Of a DNA stretch of 64,000 bases, positions 17,680 to 28,051 are shown piece by piece. The position numbers and the translations under genes are program-made. The stretch lies in assembly GCF_000956595.1 (NCBI RefSeq), contig NZ_JYOO01000001.1, positions 242,218-306,217 on the forward strand, written 5' to 3'. The stretch's first letter is position 1. Each line of letters opens with the position of its first letter. The notes under the pieces are model-generated. The model was not told the origin of the DNA and ran no database searches. It saw nothing but the letters and a program-made list of their open reading frames with translations. The stretch comes from Priestia aryabhattai B8W22. GTDB lineage: Bacteria > Bacillota > Bacilli > Bacillales > Bacillaceae_H.

Positions 17680-17859
17680 ATGGAAATAAATCGAGCTAAA
17701 CAAATTCTTTCTTCCCCCAAGGAAATTGATGTTCATTACCACGGAGTTCCTATTTGGATTAAAAGTGTAGATGAAACATCAAGTATGGCTACCGTTCATG
17801 CGAGAGGAACACATGATGAAGACCGTATGGTTCCAGTCCTTGATTTAGAAGAAAAATAA
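17680..17859 (+). CDS. sspH: H-type small acid-soluble spore protein
   Basis: 59 residues: MEINRAKQILSSPKEIDVHY, then a segment with VPIWIKSVDE and the ending VPVLDLEEK. This fits the SspH family in length and pattern (xxRAxxIxxSP near the start, a Val/Ile-rich middle, an acidic end). H-type SASPs are minor spore-core proteins made in the forespore. ATG behind GAGGTGAT. A sigma-G-like -10 (CATACTA, 17656-17662) lies just upstream. A terminator follows. Confidence 0.82.
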   Translation: MEINRAKQILSSPKEIDVHYHGVPIWIKSVDETSSMATVHARGTHDEDRMVPVLDLEEK

Positions 17860-17870
17860 AAAGTCGGAAA

Positions 17871-17900
17871 GAAAGAATGTAGTTTTTTACATTCTTTTCT
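17871..17900 (+). terminator. Terminator of sspH
   Basis: GAAAGAATGTA/TACATTCTTTTC hairpin directly after the sspH stop. Confidence 0.7.
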
Positions 17901-17975
17901 TCCATCTCCAAATAGAACCCAATAACTGATACCATATTTCTGTAAGCTTTATTTATAAGAAAAAAGAGGTGCAGC

Positions 17976-18146
17976 ATGAAAGAGAAAAAAGAACCACAAC
18001 TCAGAAGTGGCGAGCTAGAAAATGCGCAACTAAAAGGCTATTACGGAATGGATCCTGAAACTAGCCTTCAATCTGTTAATTTTGCTACGACAGAGAACCC
18101 ATATTTAAATGAGCATTACCAAGAAGATTCTAAAAAAAATGAATAA
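17976..18146 (+). CDS. Small hypothetical protein
   Basis: 56 residues, hydrophilic (MKEKKEPQLRSGELENAQLK, then YYGMDPETSLQSVNF). AGAGGTG precedes the ATG at close spacing. I do not recognise the family. Small hydrophilic Bacillus proteins of this sort next to ssp genes are often made in spores, but that is only a contextual guess. Confidence 0.6.
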   Translation: MKEKKEPQLRSGELENAQLKGYYGMDPETSLQSVNFATTENPYLNEHYQEDSKKNE

Positions 18147-18292
18147 AAAGACAAGGAAATAACCAACCTTTATTTCTTTTCTGTAGTTATGCATTTTTAT
18201 TAAGTTGACAATAGAAGGGTTTGCAGATAACATATTTCGATTTCGGCTTATTCTTACTTTTGCAACGATATTACCTGACACTTAACCATTAT

Positions 18293-18325
18293 AAAGAGCC
18301 ACTTGTTTTACGCAAGTGGCTCTTT
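18293..18325. terminator. Strong intergenic hairpin
   Basis: Perfect 13-bp arms AAAGAGCCACTTG/CAAGTGGCTCTTT between convergent genes; likely bidirectional terminator. Confidence 0.7.
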
Positions 18326-18393
18326 GCTATGTTGATTGAATACACTTGATCCCTAATAAATAATGGCAAAAAGCAATCTATAATTGATGTAGA

Positions 18394-18711
18394 TTATTCT
18401 TTGACTAATTTAACAAGCATATGAGCAAGATGATGTTGTTCTTCCTCGTTTCCAACTTTCCATAACTCATGTAACAAGTATTGCTCTTCATTTTGTGGCT
18501 CCTCATGGGTTGCGAGATAGTCAGCTATTTTTTTAGCTGCTAGAGCTAATTGATTATCATTTAACCCTAGTTTCTCACCTTTTGTGACTTTATCTCCTAA
18601 GTAACTTTTAAATTCGTTAAAACTAGAAAGGATGTTGTCTTTCTTCTCTTGACTCATTTCATTTAGTTTATCCTCTACTTTATTTTCAACGGTTTTAGTA
18701 TTATTGTTCAT
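18394..18711 (-). CDS. DUF3243 (YmfJ-like) protein
   Basis: 105 residues. The C-terminal 80 resemble YmfJ/DUF3243: a helical domain with NEFKSYLGDKVTKGEKLGL, KIADYLATHEEPQNEEQYLL and the ending EEQHHLAHMLVKLVKE. The N-terminal 25 residues are an extra charged extension. Function unknown, cytoplasmic. ATG with AAGGAG upstream and a sigma-B-like promoter at 18757-18781. Confidence 0.8.
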   Translation of the reverse strand: MNNNTKTVENKVEDKLNEMSQEKKDNILSSFNEFKSYLGDKVTKGEKLGLNDNQLALAAKKIADYLATHEEPQNEEQYLLHELWKVGNEEEQHHLAHMLVKLVKE

Positions 18712-18756
18712 TTTTCATTCTCCTTCCAATTAAGTATCAATGTTCTTATATGGTAA

Positions 18757-18781
18757 ATCCCCCATTTACAGGTATATAAAC
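18757..18781 (-). promoter_or_regulatory. Sigma-B-like promoter for the DUF3243 gene
   Basis: GTTTAT-N13-GGGGAT on the minus strand, or N14 to GGGATT. Confidence 0.45.
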
Positions 18782-18911
18782 ATTTCGTAGCCTACTCATT
18801 AAGCAGAATAATAGTGAAACTTGAATAAAACTCGATTATTTGTAATAGAGTTTAGTGAAAAACCTTTTTGATAACAGGATGTATTTCTTAGGATGTTAAC
18901 AAACTAGGTTA

Positions 18912-18935
18912 GTTTTACAAAATTTAATCGGTTAT
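18912..18935 (+). promoter_or_regulatory. Sigma-B-like promoter for the 18962 gene
   Basis: GTTTTA-N12-GGTTAT, 27 bp before the start codon. Confidence 0.45.
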
Positions 18936-18961
18936 TTAGATGAGGAACGGAGTGAATACAA

Positions 18962-19366
18962 ATGAGTTTAGCTACTTACATAGGTTCAAACGTAGAATTA
19001 CCTATTAATAAGGAATTAGATGATTTAGTTACTATTGGGAGCTGCTTTTCAGATGAAAGAAATCGATTGAACGTAAAGAAACATCAATTTACTACCCTTT
19101 ATGTTTATGAAGTTGCAAGCGACTGGGGAATTGAAATTACGGAGTATATGAATAAGAGCAGGCGTAAAGAATCAAAAGAGAAACTGATTGCACTATGCAA
19201 ATTGATGGACCGCTATCTTAAGTCAGGAGACTTTTTTGAGTTGTATAGTTGTTGGATAGGGGAAGAAGCTGAAGAACAAGAGAGGAAATTAACGTTAAAC
19301 ATCCATTACTTTGACATTGATGATATTGACATGCCGGAAAAAACATTAGTTAGAATTGAAAAGTGA
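18962..19366 (+). CDS. Hypothetical cytoplasmic protein
   Basis: 134 residues without signal peptide or helix-spanning segment. The N-terminus MSLATYIGSNVELPINKELD and a C-terminal acidic stretch (YFDIDDIDMPEKTL) are seen. I recognise no named family. Size and composition resemble small immunity-like or stress proteins of Bacillus, but I cannot support either. ATG with GGAGTGA upstream and a sigma-B-like promoter. A terminator follows. Confidence 0.65.
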   Translation: MSLATYIGSNVELPINKELDDLVTIGSCFSDERNRLNVKKHQFTTLYVYEVASDWGIEITEYMNKSRRKESKEKLIALCKLMDRYLKSGDFFELYSCWIGEEAEEQERKLTLNIHYFDIDDIDMPEKTLVRIEK

Positions 19367-19418
19367 GTTCGCCCTATTATTATGGTGAATTTTCCCTTAC
19401 ATGGTATACATAAAAAAG

Positions 19419-19455
19419 AAAAACTCCCCTAATGCCTTAAGAGAGTTTTTCTTTT
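19419..19455 (+). terminator. Terminator, second member of a repeated pair
   Basis: AAAAACTC ... GAGTTTTT then CTTTTT. The block 19404-19452 (GTATACATAAAAAAG-AAAAACTCCCC...) resembles 15031-15084. Confidence 0.75.
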
Positions 19456-19589
19456 TAGTTAAATATTAAGGGTGTAATTGCTTGTTACTTACATATCATT
19501 TAATATTTTTGTAGATATTTATTATAACCTATCAAATGATTTAGGGAAAGCAAAAAATGAAAGCGATTACTTTTAATTGGCCCTGCTTG

Positions 19590-19970
19590 TTATTTGACTA
19601 TCACTTTCCCTACCATTCCACTATTAAAATGATACCTACATATCAGTTCATATGTACCGGGATTTTGTGGTTTCACGGTAATGGTTTTTTCTTTTCCAGG
19701 CTGGACTTCAGCGTCAATACCGAGTTTTTCTACTGTGAAGGTATGCTCTTTCTGACCTTCATTTTTCAATATCAATGTTATCGTCTTTCCACTCGGGATA
19801 GTGATGGTTTCTGGATTGAAGTAATCATCGTTCAACTGAACCTCCATGGCTTGCTGTCTTACCACGTCGGATTCGGCCAAAGCGCCGAGTGACCCTGAAG
19901 TTATCACACCGATAACCATCGCAAACAAAACAACCCATCCCGTTAACCAGTTTTTCATAGACATTTGCAT
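19590..19970 (-). CDS. Secreted/anchored cupredoxin-domain protein
   Basis: 126 residues. An N-terminal signal peptide or anchor (WVVLFAMVIGVITSGSLGALA) precedes a plastocyanin-like fold of about 90 residues. Type-1 copper ligands are visible: His in KEHTF, then Cys-x-x-His and Met in LICRYHFNSGM. Such proteins carry electrons or bind copper outside the membrane. ATG with AAGGAGTGA upstream; a second ATG two codons in is possible. Its redox partner is unknown and no oxidase gene is nearby. Confidence 0.85.
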   Translation of the reverse strand: MQMSMKNWLTGWVVLFAMVIGVITSGSLGALAESDVVRQQAMEVQLNDDYFNPETITIPSGKTITLILKNEGQKEHTFTVEKLGIDAEVQPGKEKTITVKPQNPGTYELICRYHFNSGMVGKVIVK

Positions 19971-20257
19971 TCACTCCTTTCACAAGTCATATTCTTTTCC
20001 AATTCATAAAATAATATCACTATTTTTTGTGAATTAATTATTATTTTTCCTTAATTTCAATTTTGGGAAGTCACAAATAGTTATGAACGTTGGGAGAATC
20101 TTGAGTGCTGAGAGAAGAAAATAGCAGGCTTAACCAGCACTTCTCGATTACGTCTCTCAATCAAATTACCGCACTTTACAAAATAGTATTGATACTAATG
20201 GAACAGTTCCAATCATATTCTTATAAGAGAAAACATTAAAAAGGAGTGTTAAGTTAG

Positions 20258-21688
20258 TTGATAAAAGCTAAGGTTAGCTTACGGCCTATTGTTAGTAAGA
20301 TAAATTTACCTACCGTTTTGAAAACAGCTATACTTCCGGGTGACTCATTTGAAAGCTTATTTATTGCAACCCAAGTAGGAGAGATCTTTTATATAAGGGA
20401 TGAAGCTATACAGACTTTTTTAGATATTCGCTCAAAAATCATAAAATTGGGTACTTCTGAACCAGGTGTTTCTCGCGGTGGATATGATGAACGAGGGTTG
20501 CTAGGGCTAGCGTTTCATCCAGAATTTTATTATAACGGTCTGTTTTATCTTCATTACTCCGTAGCTGGAACACAAGGACCAGGTGCACTTTCCGAACATT
20601 TTAAGCCTAACCCGTGTGATTCTAAAACTTCAAAACTAAAGTGGATAAATAGAGAAACTAAATATGATCATATTGATACAGTGGAAGAATGGATTTTCCA
20701 ACCAAATGGTCAACCTCAAAAAAGACGGACGTTACTTAACTTAAGAAGACCATTTTTTAATCATAATGGTGTTAACAGCTTAAACTTTTCACCTGAAACT
20801 GGAAAACTTATCTTAACAATCGGAGATGGCGGATCAGGATATGACCCCTTTAATTTAAGTCAGGATGATATGGAGATTTACGGAAAAATAATTGAAATTG
20901 ATGTAAGTAAGAATACATTCATCCATAATCCACCCGCAGTCACACGCTTTAATGAACTCCCTTCACCTATTCAAGAAACCCTTACGCTCATTGCCAAAGG
21001 AGTTCGCAATATAACGGGCATTTCATTTCAAAAATTTTATAGTCAGTACATCAAATATGTGGGAAACGTGGGACAAGACGTAGTAGAGTCTATTTTTTCA
21101 TTTGTTCATTATAAGCCAATACCTGTTCCTCAACTTGTTCAAGCTTCATTAATGAGAGCTAAACCCAACCAAGAAGGATTTATTAACCTTGGATGGCGGG
21201 GATGGGAAGGAGATTTTCCAACTTCATTTATAAAAAGGTGTTCTGAAAATCCGGCCTTGGATGAGAAAATAATTGCTTATTACAATGAAGCAGTAAAAAC
21301 TTCAGCGAGACGTCTTCAGCCTTTAACTAGTTATTTTCACAAAGATCCCCGCCCTAATAAATTTGGAGGGACCTCCCTTACAGGAGTTCAGCCATATATG
21401 GGAAACAAAATCCCTAGCTTAACAGGAAGCGTTATGTTTACGGATATTGCCCAGATTAAAGAATCTCAATCCCCAGTTAGAGGAGTTTTAGCTTATACCA
21501 AGGCAGGTACAGATTGTAAGCTAAATGATTTTAATATTGTGGAAATTGATTATAATTTTGGTTCTCAATCAGCTTACTACGTTAGTTTGGGAACGAACCT
21601 GGATCAAACCAGGCTTTATTTAGGAGTTTATGGCTCTATGAAAGTGTCTGACTTTAATCAAGGTACTGTTTTTGAAATTGTTCCATGA
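20258..21688 (+). CDS. Glucose/sorbosone dehydrogenase-like beta-propeller protein
   Basis: 476 residues. The pattern DERGLLGLAFHPEF, FNHNGVNSLNFSPETGKLIL, TIGDGGSGYDP and GKIIEIDV is that of the PQQ-dependent sugar dehydrogenase/HHIP propeller family. Unlike exported members it has no signal peptide. TTG start with AAAGGAG eleven bases upstream. Whether it binds PQQ and what it oxidises cannot be decided; a non-enzymatic or moonlighting role is possible. Monocistronic. Confidence 0.75.
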   Translation: MIKAKVSLRPIVSKINLPTVLKTAILPGDSFESLFIATQVGEIFYIRDEAIQTFLDIRSKIIKLGTSEPGVSRGGYDERGLLGLAFHPEFYYNGLFYLHYSVAGTQGPGALSEHFKPNPCDSKTSKLKWINRETKYDHIDTVEEWIFQPNGQPQKRRTLLNLRRPFFNHNGVNSLNFSPETGKLILTIGDGGSGYDPFNLSQDDMEIYGKIIEIDVSKNTFIHNPPAVTRFNELPSPIQETLTLIAKGVRNITGISFQKFYSQYIKYVGNVGQDVVESIFSFVHYKPIPVPQLVQASLMRAKPNQEGFINLGWRGWEGDFPTSFIKRCSENPALDEKIIAYYNEAVKTSARRLQPLTSYFHKDPRPNKFGGTSLTGVQPYMGNKIPSLTGSVMFTDIAQIKESQSPVRGVLAYTKAGTDCKLNDFNIVEIDYNFGSQSAYYVSLGTNLDQTRLYLGVYGSMKVSDFNQGTVFEIVP

Positions 21689-22019
21689 TTTACACTTATA
21701 AAATTCGACTAAACATTAATTTCCCGCCAAAAATTATAGCTTAATTTTTTCACCAGCTATTTTATAGGAATGAGCAAATGAACTTTCTAGAAAATAAAAA
21801 AGCCTTTAATCAATAAAGCCCATAAAAGATTCATTTTATGGGCTACAGTACCATACCTTTAGAAAGTACGACCTATCTCTATAAAAATAAATGCGACTTA
21901 TTAGTCCTCCCTCTTAATTTCTTTATATATTACACGTAAGAGTTAATATATCGGGCAGTGGTCTAAATTAATCTTTACCCCCCCTTATAATGTAAATACA
22001 GTTAACCGAGGTGTAATTC
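21689..22019. other. Intergenic region with one hairpin
   Basis: Contains only a hairpin with arms AGCCCATAAAA/TTTTATGGGCT (21817-21844), a probable weak terminator for the propeller gene. No gene seen. Confidence 0.6.
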
Positions 22020-22583
22020 ATGTACTTTTTAAAGTCTCTTTCAAATGAAGTAAAATCTGCGCAGCTTCTTTTTAATAGATTATCTAAAACTAAGCAGCTT
22101 GTATCAGGCGCTCTTTTCGCCAACTTAGCAGCCCTTTTTCAATCAGCAGGAGGTTTCTTACCAGGAATAGGAATGTTCATTAGTCCATTATCTACTGCAC
22201 CCATTCTTTTTTGTTTTGTACTTTCGCTCCCTCTAGGGTTTATTACCTATATACTAACAAACCTGCTTCTTCTGATTATCCAGCCAAGTGAACTTATTAT
22301 TTTTCCTTTTACAACAGGAATATTGGGAATAGGCATAGGAGCTGCTTTTTACTTTTTTAAAAAGCGATTGTACATTATTATAAGTGGTGCTACCCTATTA
22401 ACTGTTGGGATTATGACCTTATTGTGCGTTTTCAAATTCCCAGTGCTAGGTCCCGTGATTTCCAATAATTTTTCTGTTTGTACTACTGGTTTAATTTTTG
22501 TATTTACTTTCCTTTACAGTTGGATTTGGGTTGAGCTCAGCTTAGCTTATTTAAAAAAATTAAAAACATTTATTTTCTTTTAA
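22020..22583 (+). CDS. Multi-pass membrane protein
   Basis: 187 residues with five to six hydrophobic segments. The stretch FQSAGGFLPGIGMFISPLS faintly recalls small substrate-capturing (S) subunits of ECF importers, but no clear match or riboswitch supports this. ATG with GAGGTG upstream. It converges with the acetolactate-synthase-like gene; the two stop codons are 66 bp apart. Confidence 0.65.
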   Translation: MYFLKSLSNEVKSAQLLFNRLSKTKQLVSGALFANLAALFQSAGGFLPGIGMFISPLSTAPILFCFVLSLPLGFITYILTNLLLLIIQPSELIIFPFTTGILGIGIGAAFYFFKKRLYIIISGATLLTVGIMTLLCVFKFPVLGPVISNNFSVCTTGLIFVFTFLYSWIWVELSLAYLKKLKTFIFF

Positions 22584-22602
22584 AATAATGAAGAAATCGC
22601 AA

Positions 22603-24196
22603 TTAGTTTTTTAGAAGAACGTCAATTAGGACAATCTCATCTGAATTTTTAAGGCTTTTTCATTATATTTTCAAATTCAACTAAACTATTTGCCCGTTCT
22701 CCTTTAATTCCAAAGCTAGTTGCCAATTGAACAAAATCTGGGTTTGTAAAAGTTACTCCATAGCTCTTACCAAACTTTTTGTTCATCATTTCCTGCTCTA
22801 TTTTTAATGTAGAGTCGTTTAAAACAATAATGATGAATGAAAGCCCTAAGCGCTTTGCCGTCTCTATTTCTGCAAAATTCATTAAAGCTCCTCCATCTCC
22901 AGTAATACAAATAACTGGATCATTAGGGCAGGCCAGTTTAGCTCCAATTGAACCTGGTAAAGCAATACCCATGGAAGCTAAACCATTTGATATAATGAAC
23001 TTGTTAGCGTTTTTGGGTTGATAAGTTCGGGCTATAGATACTTTATGAGCTCCTACATCTGAAATCACAATTGTTTCCTCTGAAGAGAGCTTGTCAATAC
23101 TGTGCAAGATATTCTCAATTGTCAAAGGTAGTAAATTAGTATCTATCTCTTTCTTTTCAATATGATAGGATTGCTTAATTTGTTTCTGAAGATTGCCAGA
23201 GGGTATCCACGGTTTAGAAGGGATATCCAGCTGATTGAATACGCGTAAAGTTTGCTTTATATCTCCAACCAATTCGACTTCTACAGGATAATATTCATCT
23301 ATTTCTGCCGGTAAAGTATCTATATGTAAAATTGGTGTTTTTTCCGTATTCCATTCTTTGGGTAACTTCTCGACAAAATCAAACCCCATTACAATAAGTA
23401 GGTCAGCTTCCTTTAAGCCTGGGAGCACTTCATCTTTTTCATTAAATCCAAACGTAAAGAAATTTTTGGGATGATCTTTAGATAATACACCTTTAGCCAT
23501 ATAACTATGGGTAACCGGTGATTGAAGGCGTTCAATAAATTGGTGAAGCTCATCCACGGCTTCCTGTCTAACAACGCCGTTACCGATAATAACAAAAGGT
23601 CTCTCATACTGCTTAATAAGAGTATTAGCAGCCTGAATTGACTCCATTATAGGTATACTTACGGGCATAGATGTAGGTGAAATAGGTTTAATGGGAACGA
23701 TTTGAGTTGCTAAGTCTTCTGGCAATTCTACTACTACGGGTCCTGGCTTTTCCATTTGTGCAACTTTAAATGCTTTTCGAATAATCTCAGAAAGCGTTTG
23801 TGAATCTTTTATTTGAACACGCCACTTCGTTGCCGGTTCTACCATTTTAATAATGTCCATATATTGATGTGATTCTTTATGTTGTCTCCCCAAAGCAGCC
23901 TGTCCCGTTAATGCTACAACAGGAGAGTGGTCTAGCTTTGCACTAGATATTCCCGTCAATAAATTAGTAGCTCCAGGGCCTAATGTTGACAAACATACCC
24001 CTACCTTGTTTGTTAACCTTCCGTATACATCTGCCATGAAAGCAGCTCCTTGCTCATGCCGCACATTCACGAATTGAATCTGTTTAGACTTGGATAAAGA
24101 ATCAATAAAATCCAATGTCTCTTTACCGGGTATTCCGAAAATATATTCAACTCCCTCATTTTCTAAACATTGAACAAGTGTGTCTGTCACTTTCAT
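22603..24196 (-). CDS. Acetolactate-synthase-like TPP enzyme with frameshifted C-terminus
   Basis: The main frame (22649-24196) gives 515 residues. Seen are the N-terminal RHEQGAAFMADVYGR with the catalytic Glu, LSTLGPGATNLLTG, and the TPP motif ITGDGGALMNFAEIETA. The family (AlsS/IlvB type) joins two pyruvates into acetolactate and is about 550 residues long. The frame stops at FENIMKKP, but a neighbouring frame continues LKNSDEIVLIDV, the usual C-terminal sequence, then stops at 22603. A net frameshift near 22650 and loss of the last 25-30 residues are therefore likely. Possibly inactive or with altered substrate. ATG with AGAGG upstream. Confidence 0.78.
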
Positions 24197-24551
24197 ATTG
24201 TTCGACCTCTCTTTAGATAGTATTCTGACAAGCTTATGTGAAAGAAATAGCTCATTAATTCTTATCTTGTCTTTTCTAGTTTTAACTAACCGAAATCGTA
24301 AATATATGGAATGAAATCATACTCACTAACTATTGTTTCTAGTGTAACCATTAGGTTCTTATGTTAAATACATTTTTTAGATAATGTATAAATAACTGGA
24401 TGAGTCAACCTTTCATCCGTGTAAGCTGATTGGGAGCGTGACAATACTCTATCAAGAATTATTATTAGAAAGTAACATTTTAAGGAATGTAAAAAATCCC
24501 ATATACAAATAATAAGACGAATACTCATATAAATTGGAAGGAGCAGTTTTT

Positions 24552-25196
24552 ATGAAAAGATTATTATGGATGGGGTTTATTATGTTATTTTCGCTAAACA
24601 TGCTGGTTGAACCAAGTAGTGCTCGTGCTGAAGCACAAGAATATCGTGTTAGTCAATCTCAGGTAACGTTTGAAAATGAATTCAGAAGACTTTGGATGGA
24701 TCATGTATTATGGACAAGTAATTATATTACAAGTGCAACAACAGCAGGATCAGAAGACCAAAAACAGGTGTTGGCAAGGCTATTAAAAAATCAGGAAGAT
24801 ATCGGGAATGCTGTGAAGCCGATATACGGAGAGAAAGCTGGGAACAAACTTACAGCTTTGCTTAAAGAACATATTGTGATTGCTGGCAAAATTGTAGATG
24901 CGGCTAAAACGGGAAAGAAAGCCTTGGTGAATCAATTAAACAAAGAATGGTATCGAAATGCTGATGACATAGCAGCGTTCCTTAGCCAGGCTAACCCTTA
25001 TTTGAAAAATGAAGATTTGAAAAAATTACTGTATATGCATCTAAAATTAGTGACAAATGATTTATCTGCAAGCTTAGAAAAAGATTGGGAAGCAAGAATC
25101 GTTGCAATTGATGAAGGAGTCTCACATATCATCTTAATGGCAGATACTATATCTGCGGGAGTTGTGAAGCAGTTTCCAGAGAAATTCAATAAATAA
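24552..25196 (+). CDS. Secreted helical protein of unknown function
   Basis: 214 residues. A signal peptide (MKRLLWMGFIMLFSLNMLVE, cleavage probably after SARA) precedes a mostly helical domain with two similar segments: FRRLWMDHVLWTSNYITSAT and DWEARIVAIDEGVSHIILMA. I recognise no enzyme motif. The ATG at 24552 has AAGGAG 8 nt upstream; a TTG at 24534 is open but poorly placed. Probably released or cell-wall associated. Confidence 0.7.
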   Translation: MKRLLWMGFIMLFSLNMLVEPSSARAEAQEYRVSQSQVTFENEFRRLWMDHVLWTSNYITSATTAGSEDQKQVLARLLKNQEDIGNAVKPIYGEKAGNKLTALLKEHIVIAGKIVDAAKTGKKALVNQLNKEWYRNADDIAAFLSQANPYLKNEDLKKLLYMHLKLVTNDLSASLEKDWEARIVAIDEGVSHIILMADTISAGVVKQFPEKFNK

Positions 25197-25940
25197 TCTC
25201 CAGTAGAACGCTTGAAATTATTTGAAATTTCTTCATGAAAAACTGTACCTGTAAGAACTCTTTTGATTGATGCCTCCAGAAAACCTTATGTTCACTAAAA
25301 AGGTACATGTAGATATTCTCCATAACTCGTCATACCAAAAAAAGGTTTATTAAATTTAAACACTGGGTATTATCAAATCAAGACGATGTGTTAAGAGTAC
25401 CGCCCGTGCATAGGGTGTGTCCTTCTCTGTTCTATAAAAAATGGCGCCTCCAACGGCGTCATTTTTTATTTGTAAACAAGTTTAGGGATGCTCGTGCGAA
25501 GGTTGTATTTATATGAAAAAGGTACATAGATTTTTATCTAATAGAATCTATTTTTACACCACTATTTTTTAAAAATTTTGAGTGAACTTCCCTTTCTTTT
25601 GGATAGACGGGTCTCATAATGCTCTCTCATCTAATTTAGGTTCATATTTATAAATACAATGCCTATAACGATTGCATGGGCATTGGCTAATTTTTCACTT
25701 CTATCATTTCCGTGTGTAAAAGATCACTTATAAATATTTTGAAGTTTTTGCACGAGAACCTCATGATGATGTAGATCGTCATACCCCAATCACCTTTTTT
25801 AATGAAGTGAGTAATGATAAAGAAAGTTGGAAAGATCACATTAATTTAAGTTTAAGATGTCTCTATTGGGATAATATAATAAATAAGCTAGATTTAATGA
25901 TAATCTGGTTTATTTTCTATATTTTAGGAGGCAACAAAAA
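25197..25940. other. Intergenic region with hairpin and possible gene fragment
   Basis: A strong bidirectional hairpin lies at about 25436-25470 (AAAAATGGCGCC/GGCGTCATTTTT). From 25720 a start-less open stretch reads KITYKYFEVFAREPHDDVDR and on to DNIINKLD, then runs into the csp leader. An in-frame stop at 25717 precedes it. The composition looks coding, so it may be a decayed gene, but I cannot name it. The last 80 bp are the csp 5' leader. Confidence 0.4.
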
Positions 25941-26141
25941 ATGGAACACGGTAAAGTGAAATGGTTTAATGCTGACAAAGGTTTTGGATTTATCGAGCGT
26001 GAAGGTGGAGAAGATGTATTTGTTCACTTCTCAGCTATTCAAGGTGAAGGCTTTAAATCCTTGGATGAAGGTCAAGAAGTGACTTTTGATATCGAACAGG
26101 GGCAACGCGGACCACAAGCGACAAACGTAAATAAAGCATAA
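25941..26141 (+). CDS. Cold-shock protein (CspA/CspB family)
   Basis: 66 residues, a single OB-fold cold-shock domain. RNP1 (KGFGFIER) and RNP2 (VFVHFSAI) are intact. It binds single-stranded RNA and DNA and melts structure at low temperature. ATG with AGGAGG upstream and a terminator immediately after. A close paralogue lies at 28536-28739, with a DEAD-box helicase and a YdjO-like gene between them. Confidence 0.95.
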   Translation: MEHGKVKWFNADKGFGFIEREGGEDVFVHFSAIQGEGFKSLDEGQEVTFDIEQGQRGPQATNVNKA

Positions 26142-26152
26142 AAAACCATAAG

Positions 26153-26186
26153 AAAAAACAGACTCTATTTTCAGAGTCTGTTTTTT
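26153..26186 (+). terminator. Terminator of csp
   Basis: AAAAAACAGACTCT/AGAGTCTGTTTTTT hairpin directly after the gene. Confidence 0.85.
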
Positions 26187-26366
26187 CTTAAAAAGATTTT
26201 TATATCAAAACTTATTCATCAATAATTATAGTTCATGTTTTTTACATAATGACTTTTTAAGATTGTCACTGATTCACTCGATACTCTTATATTTACTATT
26301 TCCCCATTACTAAATAATTTCTCACTCATAGCCCTTATCCTTTCTCGCATCAAAAGTAATCAGGGA

Positions 26367-27767
26367 TTATTTTCTATACGTTTTTTTGCGGCCTGCTGTT
26401 TCTTTTCTACCCCTATTTCTCTTACGTTCTGTTTTTGCCTTTTTATTACGAAGCGGTGCCACTTCAGTTAATTGGACAGGGGTCATATTTGATTCTTTTG
26501 TTAAGAGCTTTAAAGTGGCTGACAGTAAAGAAACAGAATCCACTTCTTCTAATAACTTTTCCGCCATTGGCTTATATTCCACAAACTCCCCTTTGTCAAT
26601 AGCGGTCAAAACCTGGTGAATGATTGCTTCCTGATGCCCTGCCATTACCTCACTAGAAGTAGGAGGTGACTTTCTAGACATTTTGGTTTTGGTGACATCT
26701 TCGATCACTTTTAAGTGATTACGTTCTCTTGGAGTTATGAATGTAACTGCCAATCCCTTAGTACCTGCCCGTCCTGTTCGGCCAATACGATGAACATAGC
26801 TTTCAGGGTCCTGAGGAATATCAAAATTGTAGACATGGCTAACACCTGTAATATCAAGCCCTCTTGCTGCAACGTCGGTTGCAACCATAATCTCAATCGT
26901 ATGATTCTTGAATTGACGAATCACATCGGCACGTTTGGATTGTGTAAGATCTCCATGAATGCCTTCTGCTGCATACCCACGCTTTTTTAGCCCTTCAGCA
27001 AGTTCATCCACACGTTTTTTTGTGCGTCCAAACACAATAGCAAGGTCTGGCGATTGAAGGTCTACGAGATTACAAAGAACATCAAATTTTCGATTCTCTG
27101 GAATTTCCATATACTGCTGCTCAATGTTCTTTACCGTTAGCTCCTTCGCTTTTACTTTTACGAGTTCAGGAGCGTTCATAAATTTCTGAGCTAGACTTTG
27201 TACTTGCTTCGACATGGTTGCTGAAAATAGTAAGGTTTGATGGGGAGAAGAGATGCCACCAAGAATCGTTTGGATATCTTCAATAAAGCCCATATTTAAC
27301 ATTTCATCTGCTTCATCCAGAACAGCTGTACGAATATGATTTAAACGAATGGTTCTTCTTTTCATATGGTCCTTAAGGCGTCCTGGGGTTGCCGAAATAA
27401 TATGCGGTCTGTTTTTAAGAGCTTTGATCTGACGATTAATATCCTGCCCTCCATAAATGGGTAGCGTTTTAACTCCTTTTACCTGCCCAATTCGATTTAG
27501 CTCCTCAGCTACTTGAATAGCCAGTTCACGTGTCGGTGCTAAAACTATTCCCTGAATCCCTTCTTCACCAAGCTCAACCCGCTCTATAAGGGGGATGCCA
27601 AAAGCTGTTGTCTTTCCAGTACCGGTTTGAGCTTGTCCAATTAAATCTTTACCCGTTATAGCTATCGGAATAGCTTCAGCCTGAATCGGCGTAGCCTCTT
27701 CAAAACCCAAGTTATGAACGGCCTTTTCAATATCCTTGCTTAAATTAAAATCAGAAAATTTTTTCAT
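26367..27767 (-). CDS. DEAD-box RNA helicase (CshA/DeaD type)
   Basis: 466 residues with all core motifs: Q motif GFEEATPIQ, motif I AQTGTGKT (46-53), PTRELA, DEAD (151-154), [13 protein letters not shown] and [11 protein letters not shown] basic Arg/Lys-rich tail ([20 protein letters not shown]) probably binds RNA. Such helicases remodel mRNA and ribosome precursors, especially in the cold. ATG with AAGGAG upstream. It converges with the csp at 25941. Its neighbours are cold-shock genes, which supports a cold role. Confidence 0.93.
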   Translation of the reverse strand: MKKFSDFNLSKDIEKAVHNLGFEEATPIQAEAIPIAITGKDLIGQAQTGTGKTTAFGIPLIERVELGEEGIQGIVLAPTRELAIQVAEELNRIGQVKGVKTLPIYGGQDINRQIKALKNRPHIISATPGRLKDHMKRRTIRLNHIRTAVLDEADEMLNMGFIEDIQTILGGISSPHQTLLFSATMSKQVQSLAQKFMNAPELVKVKAKELTVKNIEQQYMEIPENRKFDVLCNLVDLQSPDLAIVFGRTKKRVDELAEGLKKRGYAAEGIHGDLTQSKRADVIRQFKNHTIEIMVATDVAARGLDITGVSHVYNFDIPQDPESYVHRIGRTGRAGTKGLAVTFITPRERNHLKVIEDVTKTKMSRKSPPTSSEVMAGHQEAIIHQVLTAIDKGEFVEYKPMAEKLLEEVDSVSLLSATLKLLTKESNMTPVQLTEVAPLRNKKAKTERKRNRGRKETAGRKKTYRK

Positions 27768-28051
27768 TTTTTCGTGCTCCTTCTCTTACTTAAATTCAGA
27801 AATGAGAAAAGTACTCTTTAACCAGAGCTGTTATTTATTCATTTCTGCGCATTGGAAATCAGTCTTATTATTCACGAACATCTTATTTTAGCGTATTTAT
27901 ACAAAGCGACTTCATGCCTTATTTTATCCGCGCTTTCGTGTATTTATAAATTTTTATAGGATGTATAAAGTGTGGTTTAATTTAGAAAGATATGGTTCTT
28001 ACCATTTCTTTTTTAAAAGGTATACTATTTAGGAGGAGGGATGATGTAGTT

